Source of the DNA: Clostridiales bacterium | GTDB lineage: Bacteria; Bacillota; Clostridia; Oscillospirales; Oscillospiraceae | DNA: 5,460 nucleotides | Assembly: GCA_021199695.1 (NCBI GenBank) | Contig: JAJQHP010000259.1 | Location: 1-5,460, forward strand | Direction of reading: 5' to 3' | Part shown: in pieces, positions 1 to 5,460 of the stretch | Layout of the letters: each line of letters opens with the position of its first letter | How positions within the stretch are numbered: the first letter of the stretch is position 1 | Notes under the pieces: generated by a model | The model's input: only the letters and a program-made list of their open reading frames with translations | The model's database searches: none | What the model was told of the DNA's origin: nothing | Made by a program: the position numbers and the translations under genes

Positions 1-623
1 TCGGCATCACCAACCACGGCCTGGCGGTGGCGAAAGAGGCCATCGCCTCCGGGCTTTACGAGACGCTGCAATTCCCCTTCTCCTACATCTCCGGGGAACA
101 GGAGCGGGAGCTGGTGGCCCTGTGCCGGGAGCGGAATATGGGCTTCATCGCCATGAAGGCCCTCTCCGGCGGCCTGATCACCAACTCCGCCGCCGCTTAC
201 GCCTTTGAGGCCCAGTTTGACAATGTGCTGCCCATCTGGGGAGTGCAGCGGGAGCGGGAGCTGGACGAATTTCTCTCCTACATCGACGACCCCCCTGCCC
301 TGACGCCGGAGCTGCAGGCAGTCATTGACCGGGACCGGGAGCAGCTCTGCGGCGAGTTCTGCCGGGGCTGCGGCTACTGTATGCCCTGTCCGGTGGGCAT
401 TGAGATCAACAGCTGCGCCCGGATGTCCCTGATGCTCCGGCGGGCCCCCGCCCAGTCCTGGCTGACCCCGGAATGGCAGGAGAAGATGAAGCGCATCGAG
501 CAGTGTCTCCACTGCGGCCGGTGCAAGGGCAAGTGCCCCTATGGGCTGGACACCCCCACCCTGCTGGAGAAAAACTATGAGGACTACAAGCGGGTACTGG
601 CCGGAGAGGTCAGCGTGCTGTAA
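1..623 (+). CDS. Aldo/keto reductase with C-terminal 4Fe-4S cysteine clusters (5'-truncated by window)
   Basis: The reading frame is open from base 3 (first residues [13 protein letters not shown]) and runs to TAA at 621-623, so 206 residues of the C-terminal part are visible and the true start lies left of the window. The GTG at base 27 is an internal valine codon, not a start. The early part resembles the late barrel of aldo/keto reductases (GITNH, then a strand and helix ending in [12 protein letters not shown], then a VLPIWGVQ segment). The tail has two cysteine groups: [11 protein letters not shown], with a further Cys four residues before it, and [12 protein letters not shown], a canonical CxxCxxCxxxCP ferredoxin-type motif. 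This architecture matches the predicted oxidoreductase group COG1453. It is probably a cytoplasmic NAD(P)H-linked reductase binding one or two [4Fe-4S] clusters; the substrate cannot be told. The catalytic Tyr/Lys region is outside the window. purD follows after 30 bases on the same strand with no terminator seen between, so cotranscription is likely. Confidence 0.88.
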   Translation, partial: GITNHGLAVAKEAIASGLYETLQFPFSYISGEQERELVALCRERNMGFIAMKALSGGLITNSAAAYAFEAQFDNVLPIWGVQRERELDEFLSYIDDPPALTPELQAVIDRDREQLCGEFCRGCGYCMPCPVGIEINSCARMSLMLRRAPAQSWLTPEWQEKMKRIEQCLHCGRCKGKCPYGLDTPTLLEKNYEDYKRVLAGEVSVL

Positions 624-640
624 GACAGTGATCACAAGAA

Positions 641-647
641 AAAGGAG
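641..647 (+). promoter_or_regulatory. Shine-Dalgarno site of purD
   Basis: AAAGGAG lies 6 bases before the ATG at 654 and 9 bases before the ATG at 657. Both starts are therefore possible. The spacing and the usual PurD N-terminus (MKVLVVGGGGREHA) slightly favour 657, which would remove one methionine only. Confidence 0.75.
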
Positions 648-653
648 CTGTGA

Positions 654-1919
654 ATGATGAAGGTATTGGTAGTCGGCGGTGGTGGCCGGGAGCACGCCAT
701 CTGCTGGAAGCTGGCTCAGTCCCCCAAGGTGACGGAGCTGTACTGCGCCCCCGGAAACGGCGGCATCTCCCAGGTGGCCACCTGCGTTCCCATCGGGGCG
801 ACAGACATTGATGGGATGGTCAGCTGGGCCAGGGAGAACGCCATGGACTTTGTGGTGGTAGCTCCGGACGACCCACTGGCTCTGGGCATGGTGGACGCTC
901 TGGAGGCGGCAGGCATCCGGGCCTTTGGTCCTAAGGCCAACGCCGCCATTATCGAGGCGTCCAAGGCCTTTTCCAAGGAGCTGATGAAGAAGTATCACAT
1001 CCCCACCGCCAAATATCAGACCTTTACCGACGAGAGCGAGGCCCTGGCTTACATCGACCGGGAGGGCGCTCCCATCGTGGTCAAGGCGGACGGCCTGGCC
1101 CTGGGCAAGGGGGTCACGGTGGCCGCCACCGTGGACGAGGCAAAACAGGCCGTCCGGGACATGATGGAAAACGGCAAGTTCGGCGCCTCCGGCTCCACCG
1201 TGGTCATCGAGGAGTGCATGACCGGGCCGGAGGTCACTGTGCTGGCCTTTGCCGACGGGGAGACTGTCGTGCCCATGCTGTCCTCTCAGGACCACAAGCG
1301 GGCCTATGACGGCAACCTTGGCCCCAACACCGGCGGCATGGGCGCCTTCTGCCCCTCTCCCAACTACACCCCGGAGATCGCCCGCCAGTGCGAGGAGACC
1401 ATCTTCCGGCCCACCCTGGCGGCTATGAAGGCGGAGGGCCGCCCCTTCAAGGGCGTCCTCTACTTCGGCCTGATGCTGACCCCCGACGGCCCCAAGGTGG
1501 TGGAGTACAACGCCCGGTTCGGCGACCCGGAGACCCAGCCCCTTCTGTCCATGCTGGATACCGACCTGATGGACATTTTTGAGGCCTGCGTGGACGGCAC
1601 TCTGGACCGGATGGACATCCGCTGGAAATCCGGGGCCGCCTGCTGCCTGGTGCTGGCCTCCGGCGGCTATCCTCTGAGCTACCAGAAGGGTTATCCTGTC
1701 TCCGGCCTGGAGCAGGTGTCGGAGTGGGCCACCGTGTTCCACGCCGGGACCAGGCTGTCCGATGGGGTCTACACCACCAACGGCGGCCGGGTGCTGGGAG
1801 TCACCGCCACCGGCGACGACCTGAAGCAGGCGGTCGCCCGGGCCTACGAGGCGGCCTCTCCCATCCGGTGGAAGGATATGCACTTCCGCACCGACATCGG
1901 TAAGGTGTGGGTGGACTGA
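654..1919 (+). CDS. purD: Phosphoribosylamine-glycine ligase (GAR synthetase)
   Basis: PurD joins glycine to 5-phosphoribosylamine using ATP, giving glycinamide ribonucleotide, the second step of de novo purine synthesis in the cytoplasm. The protein is 421 residues, the normal length for a stand-alone bacterial PurD. Visible motifs in order: the N-terminal glycine-rich loop GGGGREHA (8-15), CAPGNGG (31-37), APDDPL (70-75), the ATP-grasp segment KADGLALGKGV (144-154), SQDHKR (211-216), GPNTGGMGAF (223-232) and the metal/ATP-binding block EYNARFGDPETQ (284-295), then a C-terminal domain with ASGGYP (335-340) and TNGGRVLGVTA (375-385). All key blocks look intact. The gene starts with two ATGs in tandem (654 and 657). 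It follows the reductase gene by 30 bases. No other pur gene is in the window, and no purine riboswitch or PurR box is seen in the short upstream gap, so any regulation must come from further upstream. Confidence 0.98.
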   Translation: MMKVLVVGGGGREHAICWKLAQSPKVTELYCAPGNGGISQVATCVPIGATDIDGMVSWARENAMDFVVVAPDDPLALGMVDALEAAGIRAFGPKANAAIIEASKAFSKELMKKYHIPTAKYQTFTDESEALAYIDREGAPIVVKADGLALGKGVTVAATVDEAKQAVRDMMENGKFGASGSTVVIEECMTGPEVTVLAFADGETVVPMLSSQDHKRAYDGNLGPNTGGMGAFCPSPNYTPEIARQCEETIFRPTLAAMKAEGRPFKGVLYFGLMLTPDGPKVVEYNARFGDPETQPLLSMLDTDLMDIFEACVDGTLDRMDIRWKSGAACCLVLASGGYPLSYQKGYPVSGLEQVSEWATVFHAGTRLSDGVYTTNGGRVLGVTATGDDLKQAVARAYEAASPIRWKDMHFRTDIGKVWVD

Positions 1920-1949
1920 TTCTCTGTCCGCCCAACCTGAACCATAAAT

Positions 1950-1997
1950 AAGCTCAGCCCTCACCGCGGCGCATTTCCTGCGGTGAGGGCTGAGCTT
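1950..1997. terminator. Bidirectional hairpin terminator between purD and the DHHW gene
   Basis: An 18-bp perfect inverted repeat (1950-1967 with 1980-1997) encloses a 12-base loop. On the + strand the stem is followed by a T-rich run (TTCGTTTT at 1997-2004). On the - strand it is followed by ATTTATGG, a weaker U-tract. It lies 30 bases after the purD stop and 17 bases after the stop of the converging DHHW gene, so it is well placed to stop transcripts from both directions. Confidence 0.9.
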
Positions 1998-2014
1998 TCG
2001 TTTTGCCTGGCAGC

Positions 2015-3601
2015 TTATCCAACAAAGGCTGCCAGCTTCTGGATCAGGTTCTCCGCCCGGGTAGTGGAGATGGTGTTCAGGAAAAGCACATCCCGGATGT
2101 TCAGGTCCTCGCACATCTCCTTGATACCCCGGCTGTCCACCTGAGAGATATACCGGTAGTCGATGATATAGACATACTGGTAGTTCTCAATGAGGAAGGG
2201 GGCAAAGGCGTTGCCGTAGGACTCCTTGATAAGCATGATGGCGGAGCCGTCGTCCAGGTTGGGGTTCTCGATATAGCTGTAGGCGTTGTCCCCGCCGATA
2301 AAGGTGCCGTACTTGTTGGCGGCGGAGGAATTGTCCACGTTGGCGATGACCAGATAGAGCCAGTTGGTCATCTCGCTGTTGGTGATGTGGATATTGTTGG
2401 TGGAGGGAGCTTCATAGGCGTAGACGGTATCCGGCGTCTCCGCCATGGCCTCCGAATTGGTGTCGCTGTAGAAGGTCCCCAGGAAGCCCTCATAGACGTG
2501 TTCCGTATAATTTTCCAGAGGAGTAGCAGTAAAGCCCGCAGCCTCGGCAAATTTTTCGTAGGCCCGGTAGGCCCCCAGGGCCGTCCAGTGATGGTCGGTG
2601 CGGAAGTAGAGGTACTCCCCCTCCAGATAGTACTTCAGCAGGGTGTGATAGACCGGAATGGCGGTCACCTGGTCGCTGAGACAGGAATTCATATACTCGA
2701 TGGCCGCCTCCTGGTCGGAGGTGTTGGCGTACTCCTGGACATCCTCCGGGACGCAGATGCCCATGCTGTTGGGAACGATGATGGAGTAGACGTTGGAGAT
2801 GCCCTCCAGCTGCTCCGCCGCGCTGTTGATGGCGGCAGTGTACTCGTCGGCGTAGGAGAGGACGAAGTTATAATACTCATACCCGGCGTTGTCGATGGTG
2901 AGCACCGCGCTGAGCTTTTCCACCTCGGCGTCGTCGTCCAGCTCGGGAACGACCAGCTCCTCCTCTTCCTCCTCGGTCGCCGCGTCCGTCTCATCGTTGG
3001 AGATTGCCTCGGCGTCGCCGGGATCGGCGGTCTCCTCGCCGTCTTCGGTCTGGGTGTCGCCGTCCTCCGGCCCGACCGTCTGAGTATCGTCTTCGATCTG
3101 GACAGTCTCCCCGCTGCTGTCCTCGTCCCCGGTGCCGTCGTTAGAGACGACCTCCGGTATCTCGTCCCCCTGGGTCACTTCGCCGGTGATGGTGTGGGTC
3201 TGGATGCCGTAGAGCCGTTCCACGCTGTTTTGCAGGGTGAGAAAGGTATCCCGCAGGGGGAAGGTGTCCGCAAACCAGGTGCTGATGTCGTCAAAATAGC
3301 TGCCGTCCGCCAGGGCGCTGAGAGAGAACTCCGGGAACTCCGTCAGGTTGCGCCGCTCCTGCTCCGAATAGGTGGGACGCAGGGGAACGATCATGGCCAG
3401 AATGGTAAAGGCAGCCAGCGCCACCCCAAAGGTGACGATCCGGGGCCGAAGGCCCCTCGCCCGTTTACGGGGGGCGTGCTCCTCATAGAGGGCATAGGGC
3501 TCCCGCCGGGAACGGTGGAAAAAGGCATAGGCCCGCCACTGGATGCGATTGATCAAATGCTTCAGGCCCTGAAAGGGGGAAGGCCGTTTGCCGTCCGCCA
3601 T
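2015..3601 (-). CDS. DHHW/AlgX-like SGNH-fold protein, membrane-anchored partner of the MBOAT acyltransferase
   Basis: This 528-residue protein probably acts at the outer face of the membrane in O-acylation of a surface glycan. It has a basic N-terminal tail (about 1-54), one hydrophobic anchor (about 55-73, VTFGVALAAFTILAMIVPL), and a membrane-proximal block typical of the DHHW family (EQERRNLTEFPEFS at 80-93, FADTFPLRD at 110-118). An acidic stretch follows (145-228). The SGNH-like region holds IIVPNSMG (274-281), the name motif RTDHHWT (334-340) and IKESYGNAFAPFL (458-470). By analogy with the Asp-x-His...Ser order of AlgX/AlgJ, D336, H338 and S461 are the likely catalytic residues; this is inference. 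The ATG has a Shine-Dalgarno AAGGTGG overlapping the upstream stop, 7 bases away. The gene lies 12 bases after the MBOAT gene and is surely cotranscribed. The acidic insert and the long cytoplasmic tail are the odd parts. Family call firm; substrate unknown. Confidence 0.93.
   Translation of the reverse strand: MADGKRPSPFQGLKHLINRIQWRAYAFFHRSRREPYALYEEHAPRKRARGLRPRIVTFGVALAAFTILAMIVPLRPTYSEQERRNLTEFPEFSLSALADGSYFDDISTWFADTFPLRDTFLTLQNSVERLYGIQTHTITGEVTQGDEIPEVVSNDGTGDEDSSGETVQIEDDTQTVGPEDGDTQTEDGEETADPGDAEAISNDETDAATEEEEEELVVPELDDDAEVEKLSAVLTIDNAGYEYYNFVLSYADEYTAAINSAAEQLEGISNVYSIIVPNSMGICVPEDVQEYANTSDQEAAIEYMNSCLSDQVTAIPVYHTLLKYYLEGEYLYFRTDHHWTALGAYRAYEKFAEAAGFTATPLENYTEHVYEGFLGTFYSDTNSEAMAETPDTVYAYEAPSTNNIHITNSEMTNWLYLVIANVDNSSAANKYGTFIGGDNAYSYIENPNLDDGSAIMLIKESYGNAFAPFLIENYQYVYIIDYRYISQVDSRGIKEMCEDLNIRDVLFLNTISTTRAENLIQKLAAFVG
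2918..3169 (-). other. Acidic low-complexity linker encoded within the DHHW gene
   Basis: Codons 145-228 encode a stretch with about 35 Asp/Glu in 84 residues and no Lys, Arg or His. It includes a run of six Glu (210-215) and an imperfect internal duplication in which DTQT recurs ten residues apart (172-175 and 182-185). It sits between the membrane-proximal block and the SGNH-like core, where it would form a flexible, negatively charged spacer outside the cell. The reading frame stays open and in phase, so this is not a frameshift. Confidence 0.85.
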
Positions 3602-3608
3602 GGTTACA

Positions 3609-3615
3609 CCACCTT
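3609..3615 (-). promoter_or_regulatory. Shine-Dalgarno site of the DHHW gene, overlapping the MBOAT stop
   Basis: On the - strand AAGGTGG begins within the TAA stop of the MBOAT gene and ends 7 bases before the ATG at 3601. The overlap suggests translational coupling of the two genes and fixes the start of the downstream one. Confidence 0.75.
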
Positions 3616-5068
3616 AAAAACGGAAATAGAGGAAGGGGTTGTACTGGTCTCCCACCAGCGCGGCGGTGGAGAGGATGAGCAACAGCACCGGGGCGGCGCA
3701 CTGGGCCACCGTCCACGCCCTTTGCAGGATGGGCATACCCGCCACCGCCCGGTCTGCACGGCGGTAGAGGTTCCTGGCCAGAGGGGTGCAGGCCAGGACT
3801 GCCACGATGAGGAACACAAAGTTACTTCTCAACTGGATGACCGTCTCCAGATCGTAGGCGGAGACGCCGATACCCACCAGGCCCTTGAGGCCGGCCCACA
3901 GGCTGGGCAGATCAGTGGTGCGGAAGATGAGCCAGCCCACCGCCGCCACCAGCAGCAGATAGCAATGGCGCAGGAGAGCGGGCGTCCGCTCCAGGGCGCC
4001 CTTCATGACATACTTCTCCAAAATCAGGAAGACGAGGTAGTACAGCCCCCACAGGATAAAATTCCAGTCCGCCCCGTGCCACAGGCCGGTGAGCAGCCAG
4101 ACCACCGCCATGTTCCGCAGATGACACAGGGTACTGCACCGGTTGCCCCCCAGGGGGATGTAGACATAATCCCGGAAGAAGCTGCTCAGGGACATATGCC
4201 ACCGCCGCCAGAATTCCGTGACCGATTTTGCAATGTACGGATAATCGAAGTTTTCCCGATAGTGGAAGCCGATCATCCGCCCCATGCCGATGGCCATGTC
4301 CGAATATGCGGAGAAATCCAGATAGATCTGTAACGTATAGGCCAGCACCCCCAGCCACAGGGAGAGGGTGGAACGCCCGGACAGGGTGGTCAGCATCTCC
4401 GCCGCCGTGGCGGAGGAGGAGACCAGGAAGGTGTCCGCCAGGTTCCCGCAGGGGTTGGCCAGCATGGCCTTTTTCGCCAGGCCCACCACGAACCGGGCGG
4501 AGCCCTCCGCCATATCCTTGCGGGTGACGGTGCGGTAGTCGATCTCGTCCGCCACGTCCTGATAGCGGACGATGGGGCCGGCAATGCACTGGTGAAACAG
4601 GCTGACGTAGAGCAGCAGCTTCCAAAAGCTCCGCTGGGCCGGTACCTCCCGGCGGTACACGTCTACCACATAGCTGATGAGCTGGAAGGTATAAAAGCTG
4701 ATGCCGATGGGCAGCGCGATCTCCGGGACCGATTCCGGCCAGCCGAACCAGCCGTTGGTGGTATCCAGAAGGAAGCCCAGATACTTAAAGATACACAGCA
4801 GGCCCAGGTTGACCGCCAGCGCGCCGATCAGGCAGAGCCTGCGGAACTGATAGCCGCTCCCGGCCCGGTCCATCCCCAGGCAGAACAGCCAGTCCGCCAG
4901 GGTCATCCCCACCAACAGCAGCACGTATTTCGGCCCCGCCCAGGCGTAGAACACCAGGGAGAAGCAGAGCATGACAATATTTTTTGCCCTGATCCCAGGC
5001 GCCAGATGGTAGCACAGCAGATTCAAGGGCAGGAAGGCGAACACAAAAAGCAGGCTTGAGAAAACCAA
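3614..5068 (-). CDS. MBOAT-family membrane-bound O-acyltransferase (AlgI/PatA/DltB-like)
   Basis: A 484-residue polytopic membrane protein with roughly eleven hydrophobic segments. MBOAT proteins of this type pass an acyl group, usually acetyl, from a cytoplasmic donor towards an extracytoplasmic acceptor. Family marks: N-terminus MVFSSLLFVFAFLP, LPIGISFYTFQLISYVVDVYR (119-139), FHQCIAGPIVRY (158-169), YLDFSAYSDMAIGMGRMIGF (249-268), the loop EFWRRWHMSLSSFFRDYVYIPLGGNR (285-310), LLTGLWHGADWNFILWG (325-341) and the typical ending NPFLYFRF. H331 matches the essential MBOAT histidine and H291 the second conserved one. The start is TTG at 5068: an in-frame TGA lies three codons upstream, the protein begins with the family's MVFSS, and GGTGATC (5073-5079) pairs with the 16S tail. 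The last codon is 12 bases before the DHHW gene. The substrate may be a secondary wall polysaccharide, teichoic acid or exopolysaccharide. DltB is less likely because no dltA, dltC or dltD is present. Confidence 0.95.
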   Translation of the reverse strand: MVFSSLLFVFAFLPLNLLCYHLAPGIRAKNIVMLCFSLVFYAWAGPKYVLLLVGMTLADWLFCLGMDRAGSGYQFRRLCLIGALAVNLGLLCIFKYLGFLLDTTNGWFGWPESVPEIALPIGISFYTFQLISYVVDVYRREVPAQRSFWKLLLYVSLFHQCIAGPIVRYQDVADEIDYRTVTRKDMAEGSARFVVGLAKKAMLANPCGNLADTFLVSSSATAAEMLTTLSGRSTLSLWLGVLAYTLQIYLDFSAYSDMAIGMGRMIGFHYRENFDYPYIAKSVTEFWRRWHMSLSSFFRDYVYIPLGGNRCSTLCHLRNMAVVWLLTGLWHGADWNFILWGLYYLVFLILEKYVMKGALERTPALLRHCYLLLVAAVGWLIFRTTDLPSLWAGLKGLVGIGVSAYDLETVIQLRSNFVFLIVAVLACTPLARNLYRRADRAVAGMPILQRAWTVAQCAAPVLLLILSTAALVGDQYNPFLYFRF

Positions 5069-5217
5069 GGAAGATCACCATACCCAGCGGCAACAAAGGC
5101 CAAATACAGCACCCCAGTCTATGAGCAGAGCCGGGGAAAAGAACCGGAAGAAATTTACACCACCCGCTTCCGGCAGGATTCGACATCAGGGCGCCGTCCC
5201 CGCCGCATATCGGGCCG
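5069..5217 (-). other. 5' leader of the MBOAT-DHHW operon with one small hairpin
   Basis: About 150 bases lie between the predicted transcription start and the TTG codon. The clearest structure is a perfect 7-bp inverted repeat (5144-5150 with 5167-5173, CCGGAAG/CTTCCGG, 16-base loop). It has no following U-run, so it is not an obvious terminator. I recognise no known riboswitch, T-box or tRNA here. Together with the promoter and the ridA terminator this accounts for the gene-free stretch 5069-5379. Confidence 0.4.
5073..5079 (-). promoter_or_regulatory. Shine-Dalgarno site deciding the TTG start of the MBOAT gene
   Basis: On the - strand GGTGATC ends 4 bases before the TTG at 5068. It is exactly complementary to GATCACC, the 5' half of the usual 16S rRNA 3' tail (GATCACCTCC), so the site pairs with a shifted part of the anti-Shine-Dalgarno. 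Aligned to a normal GGAGG the spacing is about 9 bases, which is acceptable. No ATG in the MBOAT frame lies near. Confidence 0.55.
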
Positions 5218-5224
5218 CTTTTTA

Positions 5225-5253
5225 AGTTTACCATAACAAAAGGGCGGACGCAA
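5225..5253 (-). promoter_or_regulatory. Extended -10 promoter for the MBOAT-DHHW operon
   Basis: On the - strand a -35-like TTGCGT (5248-5253) is followed after exactly 17 bases by TAAACT (5225-5230), which matches four of six bases of TATAAT. TATGG stands directly before it, the TRTGN extended -10 element common in Gram-positive housekeeping promoters. Transcription would start near 5218. It lies downstream of the ridA terminator, so the operon should have its own transcript. Confidence 0.6.
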
Positions 5254-5318
5254 GAGAAAGAAAGCACAAGTCTACCAAAATCCACAGGTTCTAAATTTGT
5301 GCGATACGGTATGGCGGC

Positions 5319-5352
5319 AAAAATTCCCCTCCGAATCGGCGTCCGGAGGGGA
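5319..5352 (-). terminator. Rho-independent terminator of the ridA-like gene
   Basis: On the - strand a 9-bp perfect stem (5344-5352 with 5325-5333, TCCCCTCCG/CGGAGGGGA) with a 10-base loop is followed, after one A, by TTTTT. It begins 27 bases after the stop of the gene at 5380 and lies before the MBOAT promoter, insulating the two units. Confidence 0.85.
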
Positions 5353-5379
5353 GGGACAACGGGTAAAGATTTGCCTTCC

Positions 5380-5460
5380 TTATTTGGAGGCGATCAGCTC
5401 CATCTCCATCTTCGCCCCGGCGGGCAGGGCCGCCACCTGGACGCAGGAACGGGCGGGAGG
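5380..5460 (-). CDS. RidA (YjgF/YER057c/UK114) family protein, C-terminal end only
   Basis: Only the last 26 codons and the TAA (complement of 5380-5382) are in the window; the start lies to the right. The visible peptide begins PPARSCVQVAALPAGAKMEM and ends in ELIASK. It aligns without gaps to the known C-terminus of RidA enzymes (ARSCVEVARLP...EIEAIA), including the Arg of PARS that corresponds to the substrate-carboxylate-binding R105 of E. coli RidA, and a Glu at the place of E120. RidA proteins hydrolyse reactive enamine/imine intermediates released by PLP enzymes such as threonine dehydratase, yielding 2-ketoacids and ammonia. With the Arg present, an active deaminase is plausible, but the RidA subgroup cannot be fixed from this fragment. 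It is followed by its own terminator. Confidence 0.87.
   Translation of the reverse strand, partial: PPARSCVQVAALPAGAKMEMELIASK

Noticed and set aside
27..29. GTG at base 27 as the start of the reductase gene
   Set aside because: The frame continues open to the window edge with family-like sequence (GITNH) before it, and no Shine-Dalgarno precedes it. The gene is truncated by the window, not short.
3048..3094. Imperfect 30-base-spaced repeat as a possible CRISPR or tandem repeat element
   Set aside because: Only two degenerate copies exist and they lie within coding sequence for the acidic linker (the two DTQT units), so they reflect a small in-frame duplication.
2003..4333. 776-codon open frame on the + strand as a gene
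   Set aside because: It is the exact reverse complement of the codons of two clearly recognised genes, its translation has the Val/Gly/Asp-rich look of antisense protein, and no conserved motif is seen. Avoidance of TTA, CTA and TCA explains the lack of stops.
3912..4625. 237-codon leftward frame inside the MBOAT gene
   Set aside because: It is a frame-shifted shadow of a well-conserved membrane protein, rich in Gly, Arg, Pro and His, with no ribosome site considered convincing.
4592..5059. 155-codon open frame on the + strand
   Set aside because: It is in the same antisense register over the MBOAT gene and ends opposite its Ser4 TCA codon. It is a shadow.
5069..5217. Possible riboswitch in the MBOAT leader
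   Set aside because: No conserved core of the c-di-GMP, purine, SAM, T-box or similar classes was recognised; only one short hairpin without a U-run is present.
4785..5285. 166-codon leftward frame covering the leader and the start of the MBOAT gene
   Set aside because: It overlaps the MBOAT gene in another frame for about 280 bases, would start upstream of the predicted promoter, and shows no family motif.

Overview
The window looks like chromosomal DNA from a GC-rich member of the Clostridia, most likely a gut Oscillospiraceae relative of Flavonifractor or Lawsonibacter. This is inferred from protein style (a PurD with the APDDPL variant, an aldo/keto reductase with C-terminal iron-sulfur cysteines, an MBOAT/DHHW surface pair), Gram-positive Shine-Dalgarno sites and strong avoidance of A/T-rich codons. 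No rRNA or marker gene is present to confirm it.

Layout. Bases 1-623 (+) carry the C-terminal part of an aldo/keto reductase with two cysteine clusters. After 30 bases comes a complete purD (654-1919, +), the second step of dedicated purine synthesis. A perfect 18-bp stem at 1950-1997 separates this rightward pair from a leftward two-gene operon and probably ends transcription from both sides. The leftward operon is read from about 5218 down to 2015. It encodes an MBOAT-family O-acyltransferase (5068-3614, TTG start) and, 12 bases later, a DHHW/AlgX-like protein (3601-2015). An extended -10 promoter is visible at 5225-5253, with a leader of about 150 bases. Further right, a Rho-independent terminator (5319-5352) closes a leftward RidA-family gene, of which only the last 26 codons lie in the window (5380-5460).

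How the genes work together. The MBOAT and DHHW proteins fit the known two-component plan for O-acetylating extracytoplasmic glycans: the membrane protein moves an acyl group across the membrane, and the anchored SGNH-like partner handles it outside. No glycan synthesis gene is in view, so the substrate is unknown. The reductase, purD and ridA are ordinary metabolic neighbours with no clear link to this pair.

I do not see a wholly new system. The most unusual element is a roughly 84-residue, strongly acidic stretch without basic residues inside the DHHW protein. A 776-codon antisense open frame across the acyltransferase operon looks striking but is explained by codon use.
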